Of a stretch of DNA of 64,000 bases, positions 22,761 to 33,298 are shown one piece after another. A program made the translations under genes and the position numbers. Location: contig VXAY01006959.1 in NCBI GenBank assembly GCA_013399855.1, positions 481,043 through 545,042 of the forward strand, in the 5' to 3' direction. Under the pieces are notes generated by a model. It was given only the letters and a program-made list of their open reading frames with translations, ran no database searches and was not told the origin of the DNA. The stretch is from Oxyruncus cristatus (taxonomy: Eukaryota > Chordata > Aves > Passeriformes > Cotingidae). Position 1 is the stretch's first letter; every line of letters begins with the position of its first letter.

Positions 22761-23071
22761 GGGGTGGGATGGGAGGGGAGGGGAGGGGAGGGGATNNNNN
22801 NNNNNNNNNNNNNNNNNNNNNNNNNNNNNNNNNNNNNNNNNNNNNNNNNNNNNNNNNNNNNNNNNNNNNNNNNNNNNNNNNNNNNNNNNNNNNNNNNNNN
22901 NNNNNNNNNNNNNNNNNNNNNNNNNNNNNNNNNNNNNNNNNNNNNNNNNNNNNNNNNNNNNNNNNNNNNNNNNNNNNNNNNNNNNNNNNNGGGAGGGGAG
23001 GGGAGAGGAGAGGAGGGGAGAGGAGGGGATGGGAGGGGATGGGATGGGATGGGAGGAGAGGGGATGGGATG
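22761..23071 (+). repeat. GGGGA/GGGAT pentamer repeat enclosing gap
   Basis: The left flank (22,761-22,795) and right flank (22,991-23,071) are runs of GGGGA, GGGAT and GGAGA pentamers, clearly one array broken by the N-run. The array is G-quadruplex-capable and purine-only on this strand. True length is unknown. Translated frames across it are artefacts. Confidence 0.95.
22796..22990. other. Assembly gap (195 N)
   Basis: Undetermined bases lie inside the pentamer array. The non-round length suggests an estimated gap size. Confidence 0.99.
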
Positions 23072-23784
23072 CTGCTCCTGGGAAGGAAAAATAGCAGGGG
23101 ATGTCGACACATCAGCTATTGATCCTGTTGTGATGTAGGGAGCCAGAAATAGAGGCTGAAAGCACTGGGGTGACTCATGTACCTGTGATCCGGTGTGTGC
23201 TGAGTGGGCCGGGCTGGCTCGGCACTGGGAGCAGCAAGCTGTGCAGGTGGAGGAGATGTGGGGCTGGGAGACTCGTGATTCAGAGCCTGGCTCAGTGCAG
23301 GGTGATGGGGATGGAGGCTGCAAATCAGGACTGCCAGGTGCTGCAAATACCCTGAACACCAGAGTGTGCTGTGGGCAGCCTGAGTACCCCCAGGAAGCCT
23401 CTCCAGGGGCTCCTCCAGCCCCTGGGCCTGCTCAGTGTGATGCCACCCTCATCATAAATACTCTTCTAGCCCCTGCTAGGCAAGCTGCACATGGGACACA
23501 GGGTAAAATCTAACCTGTCTAATTACTTGGGATTTTGTCTTTCCAAATGACCTGGGCAGAGGGCTGTGTAATTCGGAGGGAAGGGCAGCCAAAGGGGGAG
23601 CAAGTCACAGCCGAGTTCGATTGGAGCCAGGAGCAGAGGAAGTTACTGAGCCCCCTGAGCTCAGTGGCATTTTTCAAGTGAAATGCTCTTTTACTGCTAA
23701 GATTAACTGTTGACGAAAAGGCTATTTTTTGAGAAGGCTCTTCCTGACAAAATATTTGAAAGCGTTTTAAAATAGTTTGCGTGG
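23072..23784. other. Unique DNA, no gene recognised
   Basis: Mixed composition with AT-richer sequence from 23,690. Nothing identifiable. Confidence 0.4.
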
Positions 23785-23842
23785 AAACATGGAAAAGCTT
23801 AGGCTGGAAGGAGCTGTGGGGATCATCTGTTCTGCCCCCCCT
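23785..23842 (-). mobile_element. Short degraded CR1 3' tip (probable)
   Basis: 'aggctggaaggagctgtggg' plus 'gatcatctgttctgcc' follows the antisense CR1 3' tip (ggttggaa-ggacct-agatcatctagtcc). Only about 58 bp remain, so this is a probable rather than certain call. Confidence 0.5.
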
Positions 23843-24435
23843 GCCAAAAACAAACCCAACCTGAGCTACATCCAGCTTTGATTTTTATACCTTATTTTTA
23901 CATTTTTCAGTGCAAATCTGAATTTTTCATCTTGATGCAACCTTCAAAATCTCTGTCAAAACAGTTTAACTGAAACTTCTACTGGAAGTAGCTGAAAAGG
24001 TTGGAATGGAAAGAAACGTTTCAAAATGAAATGTTTAGTGACCTCGTCTGGATTCCTTTCAGTGATTTTTAATTTATTTTTCTATGTGGCTTAGAGCGGG
24101 AATATTTTCTGAGATCTTCAGATCTGGAGGTGGGACTGGGCTGTGGCTGAGCCAGCTTTATCCTGCCTCCCACTTGGGATGCTTGGGCTGTGCTGAGCTC
24201 TTTTGGGAGGTGTGGGGAAGTGCCTGGTTGGGGGACAGAGGCACAAGTGGCCCCAAGTCCTGCTGGGTGACGATATCAAGCATCGCCACGGGCTCAGCTC
24301 AGCCCTCTCTGCACGCTGACGGGGCCCAGCAGACAGGGACGTGTCCCAGTGGGGTCTGGACTGGCCATTCCTTGCCCCAGTCCCCCTGCAGTGCATCACT
24401 GGTCCTCGCAGTGCCACTTGCTCCTCTTCAGCCTT
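23843..24435. other. AT-rich then GC-rich unique DNA
   Basis: 23,870-24,090 is AT-rich without a clear unit. 24,100-24,430 is GC-rich with chance frames. No gene. Confidence 0.4.
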
Positions 24436-24910
24436 TCACCCTGGCTGCTAATCTGTACTTTGATTAAAAATGAATGAAGGAGTTTAAACCTTCTCTCTGT
24501 GTAGGGTGAGAATGGGACTTCTAAAGGCAAAAAGACCAGTGTGTGCATAGAAAGGATCCGTGTTTTATTACTCTTATCTTGTTTTTTTCCCTGTTACTAA
24601 TCTCATTATGCTTAAGGGTATAAATTTAGGTTGGCACAAATCTGTATTGCTAAAATATTTTACCTTGAGTTCTTAGAAGCTCTCTCCATCTGTAAGGATA
24701 ATACTAAGTATTAATTAACCAGCTAATCCTATGCAGTGCTTGGAAAACATAAAACACGACAAAGAAGCAAGTCCAAAGTGCAATTCCATTCAAAGCAAAC
24801 CTGTCCTTTTTCCAGAGGAGAAGGTTTTGGTGTTTCTTTTTTCTTTGAGAACAGCACTCAGCTTGCTTCAAGTATCTGCTCAAAGCTGCAAATGACGTTT
24901 TAAATCAGAA
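24436..24910. other. Conserved-looking AT-rich block
   Basis: About 470 bp of AT-rich non-repetitive sequence holds 'ctttgattaaaaatgaatga', 'actcttatcttg', 'ctcattatgcttaaggg' and 'aagtattaattaaccagcta'. It contains TAATTA-type and GATA-type cores and no useful open frame. It resembles the block at 19,020. Confidence 0.3.
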
Positions 24911-26832
24911 AGAGTGAAGGAAAGAGAGACCAAAGTGTAGCCAGGATGTATGAGCACGTTGGGTTGCCCAAGGGAGGCCAGCAGATGTTTCTTTCTCCTT
25001 CCCACGCCAGGACAAATTGCAGGCGAAGGGATGGAGAAGTGCTGGTACCTGTGCGCCCTGGGCTGGGCGCTGGTTTTGGCCCCTGACGTGGGTGACTGTT
25101 CCTGACTCCTTGTCTTGGCATGTTGCAATCAAAAATCTCCTATTTAGCAACAAACCTGCTCCCCTGTCATCTGAGGGAGTAAAGCTCCGCTGAGGAGGGC
25201 TGGGTCCTGGCTGTGTTGGGATTCAGGTGGTGCTGGAGGAGGGTCTGGAGGGAGCACACCAAAATATGGACTGGGCTCTGTATGGGTGGCTGGCAGCCTC
25301 CCCGTGGCATGTCACCAGCATGGTGTCCTCTGCCGTGTCCTGAGGGTGACAGGCATCAGAAATGTGGGGCAGGTGCATGTTATAGAGAAAATGAGGAGTT
25401 TGGGGGCCTGGCTGAGGCTGGGGGGGATGGGGAAAGGGCGGCCCTGGCTCCCACAGGGCTCCGTGCAGGGAGCAGGCTGGGCTTCCATGGCTTGGTGTGC
25501 CAGGTGATGGATGTGCATTTACAGATCATGGGAGCACTTAGGGGTATTCTGAAAAGTCATGGGGGGCTTGTCCCTACAATACATGGGTGTTTCAGAAAGC
25601 CCTGCCTCTGGTGCTCATGTTGTCACAGCCTCTGCAGAACCCTGACTCCTTTTGTCTCCAGACAATGCCAAGTAAAATTATTGTCTCCTAATAACGTCTT
25701 GAGGTGCCAGGCTTAACACGAGCAGGTTCACTGCATTCACACTGTAAATTCCCAGCTGTTAATTTAGTCCTTCCCGTCTGCCTCTGTGTTCAAAGGAGCT
25801 GGGAATGGTGGTGTAGGCACAAGCAGGGCCAGCGCTGGTGCCCCATATCCCTTCAGCCTTGGCTCCGTTTGTTTTGCTGCAAAGGCACCTGTGCAAACTC
25901 TTATGTTATTTGGAGTGGGGTAATTGAGCTCCCAGCTCCTGCTGAAGCCCCTCTGCACACGGCAGCACGTGTAGGGCCAAGCCTGGAGCTGGCGGAGGCG
26001 GTGTGGGATGTGCAGCCCTGTCACCACACTGCAGAGTGGTGGTTATCACGTTGGCACAGCCCTCAACACGAATTTGCCTCCTGTTCCCACTTTGTCTTAT
26101 GTTTTCAAAAGCACTTATGCTGAGCCATGAATGAGGAATTTACAGGAGCACTTGACTGGACTCTGCACGGGGGTGAAGTCAGGAAGAGGGGTTGGACAGG
26201 GCAGAGGAAGCTCATCCATGAGGTGGTGGAGTTGATGTCCCACAGAGGGAACAGCGCTGGAGTGAGCACAAAACCAATCAGGTTGTTCTGCATCCACCCT
26301 AATACTCCATCCTAGTAGCAAAGTTATTTTTACCTCCTTTCTCATAGCAACACGGTGGTTCTCCCATTGCCTGCAGCAGTGAAGGGCAAGCAGGTTCCTT
26401 GGAGAAGGAGACCTTGGATTGGGTCTGTAAGGACTGGGCCAGGAGGGGCAGGAGCCTGTGGGCACAAGTGCCTTTTTTCCCTGCAAGCCAAGGCCCGGTG
26501 TTTATGTGCTTCCCACACACATCCAGTCTCCCAGAGGAGCTGTGGAGTTTCTCCCTGGTGTGCACCTTGCTGGTGCGGTGCAGCAGAAACCTGGTGTCCA
26601 CTTTTGTTGTGTTTACAGGGATTAGTCTGTATAGTTCTGTGTGGCACGTTCTGTTGGGGAAACCACCTCTGCAGCCCAGTGATAATAAACTGTGTTGTCA
26701 GAGCCTGTGCCCACCTGTGGTGTGGACACCTGCACTGTGCCCAGTCATGCAGGGGAGGTCCTGGGGAAGCCATCAAGGCCTTCAGAGTCCAGAGCAGAGC
26801 CATGGCTAAGCCAGAGCCATCCCTCTGATTCC
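24911..26832. other. Unique DNA, no gene recognised
   Basis: Mixed sequence. The frames at 25,213-25,716 (167 codons, plus) and 26,342-26,941 (199 codons, minus, running into the CR1) show no domain. No RNA gene seen. Confidence 0.4.
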
Positions 26833-27316
26833 CAGAATCACAGCCTGGGTCAGGCTGGAAGGGACCACAGTGCCTCATCTGGTCCCCCCTCCCTGCTCCA
26901 GCAGGGCCATCCCAGAGCACACGGCACAGGATTGTGTCCACACAGCTCTGGAATATCTCCAGGGAGGAGACTCCACACCCTCCCTGCTCTCTGGGCAGGG
27001 CTGGGGCACTGCCCAGCCAAGAAGTTCTTCCTCCTGTCCGGCTGGAACTTGCTGGGCATCAGTTCCTGCCCGTTGCTCTTGTGCCATTGCTGGGCCCCCC
27101 CGAGCAGAGCCTGCTCCATCCTCTGCCCCCTCCCTGCAGCCCCTGACACACCTTGGGCAGGGCCCCTCTCAGGCTCTGCTCTGGAGGCTGAACAGCCCCA
27201 GCTCCCTCAGCCTTTGCTGCTCCCACAGCTGCTCCATCCCTGGGGCATCTCCGCAGCCTGCGCCGGCCCCGCTCCAGGAGCTCCCTGTCCCTGCTGTGCT
27301 GAGGAGCCCAGAACTG
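26833..27316 (-). mobile_element. Young CR1 LINE 3' fragment, copy A
   Basis: An antisense CR1 copy of a GC-rich subfamily starts 'cagaatcacagcctgggtca' at its 3' tip and is 5'-truncated at 27,316 ('cccagaactg'). 26,833-27,308 aligns without gaps to the reverse complement of 29,649-30,124, with a single mismatch by eye (26,840). The long open frames here are by-products of the GC-rich 3' UTR and should not be called genes. No clear target-site duplication, as usual for CR1. Confidence 0.93.
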
Positions 27317-28660
27317 AAGGGGATGTGGTGGCCCAGAGTGTTTGGCTGTCACAGCTGATATAGTGGGATCCTTTGGTGCTTCCAGCCCCCTGTGGCTTAG
27401 CCCATTAGACACAGATCCTAGTGGGGTGTCTGCTGTCCCCATGTGTTGGATTTAAGTGTCATGGGTGGTTTCAGGGGTCCCCGGGGTTCCTGGGGACCTG
27501 AGCTGTTCTGGTCATCTTGGTGTTACCCTGATAGCCACAAACAGATCAGATCTGGGGTGAACCTTCCCAGCAAGTGAGAGAGGCTTTCCAGGCTGAGGAG
27601 GGAAAAGGAGGCTGTAAGCACTGCCAAAATACCAGGCCTGGAGTTTGGCTTGCTCAGGATGTGATTTGGAGAGGGGACCCTGGCTGAGCACAGATGCTCT
27701 GTGCTCCATTCCAAACAGTGCTGGGGCTGCTGGACCAACAGCATGGGTTCTCCTGCTCCAGGCCAGCCTTGCAGCTGGTGCCTGGCCCGAGCAGGAGCCC
27801 TGCTCTGCAGGTCAGTGACTCCCAGGCTGGGTGGGAAGCTCCTTTGGAACAGCTGGAGCCTACTGTGGAGAAGCCCGCGGGGTGGTTGGTGATGTCTGGC
27901 TCAGCCTCAGGGTGCAGTGATGTTTGCCAAGACAAGGATGCACTGGTGGGAGGTCGCCCAGGCCAGTGGACTGATCTCAGCTCCCGGGCTTGCTGAGATG
28001 CTGTTGGCACTGATGTGCTGCTGGTGGGCAAAGGGTGCAGTGGGTGAGGGAGCTGCCAGCACCCATGTCTGGGGATGCTCCACACCCCTGCGAGAGTCCT
28101 GCCCTGTGCACGTGCCACAGGAAGGCTCTGGGGCCCAGCAAGGCCTGTGGGCTCTGGGGTCCAACTCTCAGCACTCAGCCCTTGGCTGGCTCAGGGCTGG
28201 GGCACTGCTGGTGTTTGCCCTTCAGAGCTGATGTTGTTCTGCTGCAGTTACAGCAGAGCTGTGAATGCTGACACTGTTCCTGACTTCAAATCAAACTCCC
28301 ACACTCTCTCCTGCTTTCAGAGCTGTTTTTCTTCACTGTTTTCCACTCTGGAAAACGCTGAGTGTAAAGTAGGATGTACAGGGCAATAAACCGAGCATGA
28401 TGCAGACCACGGGGTCTAGTGGCCAGCACAGTGTGTGAAGGGCAGGACACCCGCTCAGCCCCAGGCTCTGTCCCACTTGTCAGCAGCCTCTGATCAGCAG
28501 GTGCATCCCCCTGCAGCCCTGTGAGACCAGCACAGAGGGGCGTTGTGGTGTGCAAGGAGTGGGAAGCACTGAGCTCCTGCACTGATAGTGCACAACTGGA
28601 GCGCCAGCACCCCCGTCACCCAGTGCCAGCAAAGCTCCTCTCTTCATTGCAGGAACCTAT
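27317..28660. other. Unique spacer next to the inverted CR1 pair
   Basis: First part of the 2.1-kb interval between the two CR1 copies. GC-rich with chance frames. No gene or other repeat recognised. Confidence 0.4.
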
Positions 28661-28749
28661 TGCAGTGTCCCTGCCCGTGGCAGTGGGTTGGAACAAGATG
28701 ATCTTTTAGGTCCATTCCAACCCAAACCATTCTGGGATTCTGGGATTCC
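28661..28749 (+). mobile_element. CR1 LINE 3' tip with octamer tail
   Basis: Sense CR1 end: 'gtgtccctgcccgtggcagt', 'gttggaacaagatgatcttt', 'ccaacccaaaccattctggg', then a duplicated ATTCTGGG terminal octamer. About 90 bp; inserted in the spacer of the inverted pair. Confidence 0.88.
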
Positions 28750-29459
28750 TGCAACAATCTGTCTCCTTCAAATACTGCCCCGTAGGCCCTGAATCACTGT
28801 TAGGATTTGAAAAACTTGCATTGCTTTTTGAAAAACCCAGATCAAAAGAGGTATGTTAAATAGCTCCAGCCAGGTGCACAGGGAGCAGGGAAGGTGCTTC
28901 TCAGTAGCACAACCAGAGGGTTATGATGCATGAGGTCAATTTTGGCCCTGAACACAGAAAGCAGAAAATCGAAGAGTGCGAGGAATTTTAAAGGAGACCT
29001 GAGGCCAAGTGTTGCCTCTGTGCCAGGAGTTATAAAACAAGGGATTGTTTCATACAGTGCTGTGTGAGGAGGTACTCGCTGCCCAAACAGAATGTTCCTG
29101 ACCTTGCAGCGAACCAGGACCTTACTTGCCTTGTGTCCTTGAAGCAGGGCTGGGTCCTTGTAGTGGGACCAGCTTCTCTCCTCCTCTTTCTCTTCTATGT
29201 GTTCAGACTTGGCAAGTGTCATCTGCGTGAAAGTCCTCAGTAAAACTCTGATAAAGCCCAGGATAGTCCTGCACTACTTGCCTGGTCCACAGCCACTTCC
29301 TAGAAGTCACTCCCGCCCACCATCAGCCAAGGTCAATCCCAGCAACAAATGTGCTGGAAAAGCTCCTGCTTTCAACCTGCACACTGGCTATAAACAGCAA
29401 ATAAACTAAGGAAGCAGAACTGGAGCCCCTGGAAAGAGCAGTATCACCTTGGTGGCTGT
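28750..29459. other. Unique DNA
   Basis: AT-richer mixed sequence. The minus frame 28,842-29,222 (126 codons) has no recognised domain. Confidence 0.4.
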
Positions 29460-30127
29460 TACTCAGAGGAGAAGACCTGTGGGTCCTGGGGGACAAGCAG
29501 CTGTCCCTGCCCAGCCGTGTGTCCTGGGGCCAAGGAGGCCAATGGGATCCTGGGGGCAGCAGGAGGAGCACTGGAGCAGGGCAGGGAGGGGATCCTGCCC
29601 CTCTGGCCAGCCCTGGGCAGGCACATCTGCAGGGCTGGGCCCAGCTCTGGCTCCTCAGCACAGCAGGGACAGGGAGCTCCTGGAGCGGGGCCGGCGCAGG
29701 CTGCGGAGATGCCCCAGGGATGGAGCAGCTGTGGGAGCAGCAAAGGCTGAGGGAGCTGGGGCTGTTCAGCCTCCAGAGCAGAGCCTGAGAGGGGCCCTGC
29801 CCAAGGTGTGTCAGGGGCTGCAGGGAGGGGGCAGAGGATGGAGCAGGCTCTGCTCGGGGGGGCCCAGCAATGGCACAAGAGCAACGGGCAGGAACTGATG
29901 CCCAGCAAGTTCCAGCCGGACAGGAGGAAGAACTTCTTGGCTGGGCAGTGCCCCAGCCCTGCCCAGAGAGCAGGGAGGGTGTGGAGTCTCCTCCCTGGAG
30001 ATATTCCAGAGCTGTGTGGACACAATCCTGTGCCGTGTGCTCTGGGATGGCCCTGCTGGAGCAGGGAGGGGGGACCAGATGAGGCACTGTGGTCCCTTCC
30101 AGCCTGACCCAGGCTGGGATTCTGTGT
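29460..30127 (+). mobile_element. Young CR1 LINE 3' fragment, copy B
   Basis: A sense CR1 copy extends about 190 bp further 5' than copy A. It includes the end-of-ORF2-like stretch ('gaggccaatgggatcctggg', 'ggatcctgcccctctgg', 'gggagctcctggagcg') and the 3' end ('ctgggattctgtgtga'). The 5' boundary is approximate. It differs from copy A by one substitution in 476 aligned bases, plus a small difference just outside (29,645-29,650). Its different 5' truncation point argues for a separate insertion of the same source element. Confidence 0.93.
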
Positions 30128-31437
30128 GAGCTGCTGCTCCTCAAGGTTGGAGATGCCACCTGAGTGACTGCAGCCTTTGCCCAAGACAGTCCCCAGCAGA
30201 ACCAGACCCTGGAAGCCCAAAGCTGTTGCCATGGCTGTGGACCATGCTGCTTACTGACTACATGGGAATGAGGTCTCTGCAGAAACTGGGATAGAGCCCC
30301 ATATTTTGGTGTTGTGATATTTTTTTCCTTTCATCTAGAATTATTGTTCCGAGTACTAACTGTTCTTCCACCATCCAGAACTGTGGGGCTGTGGAAAGAT
30401 TATATAATTATTTTAATTCCCTTGATATTGCAAGACTGTGGGGAAGGAAATACCAATGCAAGCATGCAGAGTACCTGGGAAGTGTGTTGGAAAAAGGTTG
30501 TATCAACCACGGGGCTGGGAGATGCATCCACAGCTCCGGGAAACAAAACAGCTCAGGGAAGCAGCATCTCCTGGGGATACAGGATGGAAACGCTGTTGCA
30601 TCCTGCCACTCTGCTGACCTTGGAGTGGGCAGCAGAGGAACCAGTTCTGGGGTGGTTTGTACAGTCTTGTCGCAAGTCACTGCTCCTGCAGGTGTGTCAC
30701 AAGGGCTTGGAGCTCTGTGCTAATCCGATGCGACGTGGCACATCTGTCCTGCTCACGGGCCAAGCATGGCCCATGCTAGACAAGGTACCACCAGACCTGC
30801 AAAGCCCTCCTGGCACAGTCACCTTGCACCAGCTGGAGGTACTTTTGTTTCAGGGCTTATGCCAGTTCTCTCTGAGATATAAGCTGGAAGCACTTTTTTC
30901 TGCTCTAAATGCATAAGGATTTCTGCCAGTATTGTAATGTCACGTGGAAACCTGCTTCTGCATATATACCTGTTATTACTGGACTGGCAAATGATCCTAA
31001 TGGGGACTTGGCCAGGCCTCTCCAGCTTGAAGGATCAATGCAAGATTGGAGTGCATGCTTCCTGAAAGCCCAGTGCAAAGAAACTACAGTCACCTACAGT
31101 CACTGGGGCAGTAGCACCTCTCATCACAGCCTTGGAAATGCCACCTCCAAGCATGGCTGGGCAGCCCACACAAGGCATCACCTCCCCACAGCAATGCCTG
31201 TGCCTCCTCACTGACCCAGGGGTGTGCTGCTGTCCATCTGCAGTCAGGTCTGAAAGCTCTGCTCTGACCTTACTTGTTTGTATCTCATCACTGAGCGATT
31301 TCAGCTCTGCCAGCTGAGCACTGAGCACCTCTGGAGAAGGTTCCTCCTCCTGAGGCAGGTGCTGCCCTCCACCTCTGTCTGCTGCCTGAGGGGTGCTGCT
31401 GGGCTGAGAGGTGTAACACAGTTATGGGATCCAACTA
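30128..31437. other. Unique DNA, no gene recognised
   Basis: Contains a 200-codon plus frame (30,314-30,916) with mixed composition but no domain I recognise, and AT-richer DNA at 30,300-30,430. No splice or promoter evidence. Confidence 0.35.
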
Positions 31438-31557
31438 ATGCCAGGTGGGATGGGGCCCTGAGCAACCTGATCTAGCACGTGGCATCCTTGTCCCTGGCAG
31501 GGGCTTGGAACTAGATGTTCTTTAAGGTCCCTTCCAGTCCAAATCATTCTGTGATCC
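31438..31557 (+). mobile_element. CR1 LINE 3' fragment
   Basis: Sense: 'ccctgagcaacctgatctag', 'ttgtccctggcaggggct', 'ggaactagatgttctttaag', 'cattctgtgatcctt'. About 120 bp, 5'-truncated. Confidence 0.9.
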
Positions 31558-32936
31558 TTGTTGTTAAATGGGGACAGAAAACTGGCACCTTCAACAGGAT
31601 TCTTGTTCATGGTAAAGCACCAGAAACAGCCCAGATCAGTCGTGGGCAGTGACTGCTCTGCTCTGCACTGGGATGGGGGTACACGAGCAGGCCCAGCTCC
31701 AGCCAGCTCCCTCAAACACTGCCCCAGCTCCCTGGGGTGAAAGCAGGATACAGCCTGTGTTGTCCACACTCCCTGAGGAGCTGCCTCAGATCTGTTTATA
31801 GACACCTGTGAAGTCCTCACCCTGCTGAAGTCAAAGACTAAACTCCTGTTGACTTCAAAGGCGGGATGGTTTCCCACTGAGTCTGCATCTCCCATCCCCT
31901 CCTCCTCAGATCCTGCTTCTGGACCTTTAGATGTCCTTCTCTTTTAACTCGAGATGATTTGTGCAGTCTGGAGCTATATTTGGGTTGGAATAGACTGTGT
32001 TTGCCCCCTAACATCATTTGCTGAGCAATTTTAAGCTGGGTTTTGCATCACTTGTCAAGTGGCTGTGTCACATGTAGGTGCTGTGTCAGATGAGCTTTCT
32101 ACAGGGAGCTGCTCGGAGAGCAGGTGTGTCTGAAGGCATCTGTGCCCTCAGGGCTTTTTTCTTCTGGATTTTAGATTTCTTCCAGCTTGGAAAAAAACAT
32201 ATTTCTCTCCCTGGAGAGACATAAAGTTCTGCCCTGTCTCTGTGAGCTGTTGCAGCCTGGAGAATCTGTTCCAAGGGCAGTCCTAACCCTGCCTGGTTTC
32301 CAGCTGAATCTGATTAAAATCCCAGTGGAGCTTCCCAGTTTTGACGAATCACTAATTTCTACCAGAAAACTGTTTAGCTCTAAATTTTTCTGGTTACTGG
32401 TAATGTATCTAGACTGTAGGAAATAAGGAAGAAATGCACTCTCCTTTCTCCCTTGTGTCCTAAAGACAGCTGTGCACCAGCCAGGGTTGCTGGGTGCCTC
32501 TGAGGAAATACAGCTTGTTCCTCTGGAATCATTTTCAATTTACATAGTGTCCCTGAAATCAGAATCTGAAACACTGTCTTTAATAATCATTAAGTTTTCC
32601 TCAGCCACTTCATACTTTCACTCAGCTTCACAATATCCTGATAATTGCAGCCTTTCCCCCATCCCTCTAACTTTAATTTGCAGCCCATCGCAGTGTTGGT
32701 TAAGAGAATCAATCTCTAAGTTCATTACCTCAAGCTCTTTCCCAATATGTTCTCCTGTAGTTTGGATAGATTGTGGTGTTCTTCCTTCAGATCTTTATTT
32801 TTCTCCTCTGTGGCTGATTGAGACAAATTACCCCGGGGTGAGGAACAAGCCTGATGCTGCATCCTTGGCACTGAACATCCCCAGTGTTGGCTCCAGTGGG
32901 CACAAATGGCCCCAGCAGAGATGTGAGATATCCACA
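31558..32936. other. Unique DNA, AT-rich at 32,300-32,850
   Basis: No gene recognised. The AT-rich half contains 'aatctgattaaaatcc' and 'ctttaatttgcag' cores but is less sharply bounded than other blocks. Confidence 0.35.
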
Positions 32937-33298
32937 GGATCACAGAATGCTTTGGGTTGGAAGGGCCTTTAAAGATCATCCAGCCCCACCCCTGCCATGG
33001 GCAGGGACACCTTCCACTAGCCCAGGTTGCTCCAAGCCCCGTCCAACCTGGCCTTGGACACTTCCAGGGATCCAGGGACAGCCACAGCTTCTCTGGGCAA
33101 CCTGTGCCAGGGCCTCCCCACCCTCACAGCCAAGAATTCCTTCCCAATATCCCATCTATCCCTGCCCTCTGGCAGTTTGAATCCATTCCCCTTGTCCTGT
33201 CCCTCCAGGCCTTTGTCCAAAGTCCCTGTCCAGCTCTCCTGGAGCCCCTTTAGGCACTGGAACGTCCCTCAGGTCTCCCTGGAGCCCCCAGTTCTCCA
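32937..33298 (-). mobile_element. CR1 LINE 3' fragment
   Basis: A well-preserved antisense CR1 end of about 360 bp: 'cacagaatgctttgggttgg', 'ccatgggcagggacacct', 'ccactagcccaggttgctcc', 'cttctctgggcaacctgtgc', then the 'attccccttgtcctgtcc' region. It shares subfamily features with the copies at 36.2 and 54.9 kb. Confidence 0.95.

Noticed and set aside
22504..23359. Frames of about 200 codons crossing 22.8-23.0 kb
   Set aside because: Much of their length is undetermined bases and pentamer repeat; they are artefacts of the gap.
26850..27363. Long open frames over 26.85-27.36 kb, identical to ones at 29.3-30.2 kb
   Set aside because: They lie in the GC-rich CR1 3' region on both strands of both copies. 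The repeated peptides come from the transposon sequence, not from a duplicated gene.
30314..30916. 200-codon open frame after CR1 copy B
   Set aside because: No family resemblance, no splice or promoter context, and an overlapping frame in another register.
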